Below are positions 4,968-6,306 of a stretch of 6,306 bases of DNA, piece by piece. The DNA lies in contig JAUWMO010000205.1 in the NCBI GenBank assembly GCA_030613125.1, positions 1 through 6,306 of the forward strand, in the 5' to 3' direction. This DNA comes from Bacteroidota bacterium. GTDB taxonomy: Bacteria; Bacteroidota; Bacteroidia; Bacteroidales; VadinHA17. The position numbers were made by a program, and so were the translations under genes. The notes under the pieces are model-generated. The model was not told where the DNA came from and did no database searches. It saw only the letters and a list, made by a program, of their open reading frames with translations. Position 1 is the first letter of the stretch. Each line of letters opens with the position of its first letter.

Positions 4968-6306
4968 TCAGGACTTTTTCCTTAACCTTATATTTTCAAA
5001 CCTGTTTATTATCCGGCGTAACACATCGAACACCAGGGTGACATAGAGGAAAAGGGAAACAAACCATATAACCATGATATTAAACCAGAATGTGTCAAAT
5101 GTTATGTTACCAAGTTTCTTGGATGGGGCATAAAAGTGTGCTCTTCCATATTTTGATGTTGGGTCCATGTAAACAGGTTCTATCTTTCTGATCAAATGGT
5201 GATCCAATTCGATCACTGGCAAGACATATCTGTTTAACAGACCATTAGACAGCTTATCATTTACATAATCAGCTTTTAATTTGATAATTGCATCTTTCCC
5301 GCCGCTCATATTAATATAGTTCTCATATTTTTCTTCCCGTTGTTTATGGGCCTCCTGTGAAATTTTCAAAGAATGCGATTTTATATCCGAAAGGTATTTT
5401 AAAGTACTCCGGGCTATTGTCGTATCAAAAAAATTCATTGTTAACTTATCAATCTGATTGAATGGGGGCCAACCATAATATTGCTGTGATGATCTTATTT
5501 CATTGTTCAGTAACTTAAGATTTCTTTTAGTTTGCTCCTCATTCCTGCCCAGTAAAATATTTCGTTTTGATTCTTCAATACGAACTTTAAGTTGAGCGGT
5601 CAACAATGATGCCTGGTAACCGGCATTACTTATTTCCTTATCGAATGCGAAAAACATTTTTTCGTATTCATTATTTTTAAACTGATTTACAACAAGTGCC
5701 TCATATGCCCATCTTGAGGTCATCATATCACCAATTACCGGTACATAGACTGGGTGCCGAAATGTCTTGTGCAAACTGTCAAATTTCACAATAACCCCGC
5801 TAAATAGTAATTGAGGCACCAGAATAAAAGGAATAAGTATATAGATTGTAATCACGGAATTCAAACCGGCAGAGATATTGAGCCCAAGCATATTGGCCAT
5901 ACAAGAAGTTGAGAAGAGGATCAGCCAGTAGGAAAGGGTCATTCCTTTAATCTCCAAAATGGCATTTCCGACAAGAACAAAAGAAAAAGTTTGTATTGCA
6001 GAGATGACGAAGATGATTAATATCTTTGAATCTATATAACTTAACCTACTCAGATTAAGGAAGGACTCTCTTTCAAGGATCTGCCTGTCACGGATAATCT
6101 CTTCTGCACTTACCATTAAAACCATAAAAAAGGCAACAACCACAGACATGAACAAATAGGCCCGTAAATTCTCATTTTGCTGAAATATATAACTCCCGGT
6201 TGAGGTTATATCTTTTGTATATTTTGTAAAATAACCAATGATCACAGCCAATAGGGGTGACTCCAAAAAGTTAATCAACATATATTGACGATTGGCAAAT
6301 TTAGAA
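4968..6306 (-). CDS. ABCG/White-type ABC transporter, membrane-domain part (5' end beyond window)
   Basis: The frame is open to the right edge, eight residues beyond the first visible Met (SKFANRQY before MLINFLESPLL), so that Met is internal and the gene is truncated. Residues below are counted from it. Hydrophobic segments lie near 8-18, 41-58, 86-108, 117-140, 142-165 and 398-420. Between the second and third is an ABCG-like cytosolic loop (EEIIRDRQILERESFLNLSRLSYIDSK, 60-86). After the fifth is TFRHPVYVPVIGDMMTSRWAYEALVVNQF (173-201), recalling the post-TM5 motif of ABC2_membrane/ABCG proteins. About 195 further hydrophilic residues separate it from the last segment; the chain ends in a basic tail. 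The family usually has an N-terminal ATPase, presumably encoded upstream. Substrate is unknown, and export is inferred from the fold type. The stop is 43-64 bases before the NSS start. Confidence 0.8.
   Translation of the reverse strand, partial: SKFANRQYMLINFLESPLLAVIIGYFTKYTKDITSTGSYIFQQNENLRAYLFMSVVVAFFMVLMVSAEEIIRDRQILERESFLNLSRLSYIDSKILIIFVISAIQTFSFVLVGNAILEIKGMTLSYWLILFSTSCMANMLGLNISAGLNSVITIYILIPFILVPQLLFSGVIVKFDSLHKTFRHPVYVPVIGDMMTSRWAYEALVVNQFKNNEYEKMFFAFDKEISNAGYQASLLTAQLKVRIEESKRNILLGRNEEQTKRNLKLLNNEIRSSQQYYGWPPFNQIDKLTMNFFDTTIARSTLKYLSDIKSHSLKISQEAHKQREEKYENYINMSGGKDAIIKLKADYVNDKLSNGLLNRYVLPVIELDHHLIRKIEPVYMDPTSKYGRAHFYAPSKKLGNITFDTFWFNIMVIWFVSLFLYVTLVFDVLRRIINRFENIRLRKKS

Overview
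The window looks like core chromosome of a member of the Bacteroidota, possibly Bacteroidales or Marinilabiliales, though the order is a guess. Four things point there: AT-rich intergenic DNA, promoters matching the Bacteroidota consensus TTTG-N19/20-TAnnTTTG, near absence of Shine-Dalgarno (SD) sequences, and the gene order rpsU-xerC-hpf-tRNA-Thr, which I know from that phylum as the lead-in to the tRNA/tuf/secE/nusG region. Every gene I accept is on the minus strand, so transcription runs from high to low coordinates.

Layout, in transcription order. At 6306-4968 lies a 5'-truncated ABCG/White-type ABC exporter, of which only the membrane part is visible. A neurotransmitter:sodium symporter (NSS) family transporter follows at 4903-3581, then a CsaA-type tRNA-binding OB-fold protein at 3489-3157. 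A 305-base gap contains a striking 4 x 12-bp tandem array of palindromic ACTACGT units, which can also form a perfect 14-bp hairpin. Next comes a membrane-anchored protein with three ComEA-like helix-hairpin-helix repeats (2851-1925), followed by an intrinsic terminator (about 1805-1783). A consensus promoter (1765-1735) then drives rpsU (bS21), xerC/xerD and hpf. A second consensus promoter just after hpf (219-188) starts a leader of about 165 nt that reaches a tRNA-Thr gene cut by the left window edge.

How the parts fit. The left half is a translation module: bS21 (30S platform), HPF (ribosome hibernation), tRNA-Thr and presumably the tuf operon beyond the edge. The chromosome-dimer recombinase XerC/D is a passenger in the rpsU-hpf operon. 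The most interesting signal is that hpf alone, of the five native start regions visible, has a strong SD (AAAGGAGG, 7-nt spacing), while rpsU has none. In Bacteroidota, bS21 helps hide the anti-SD of 16S rRNA, and rpsU itself usually carries a strong SD. This arrangement therefore suggests that bS21-deficient ribosomes could favour hpf.

I see no CRISPR, prophage, insertion sequence or defence locus. No wholly new system is evident. The best candidates for second looks are the hpf SD, the 12-bp array and the structured tRNA leader.
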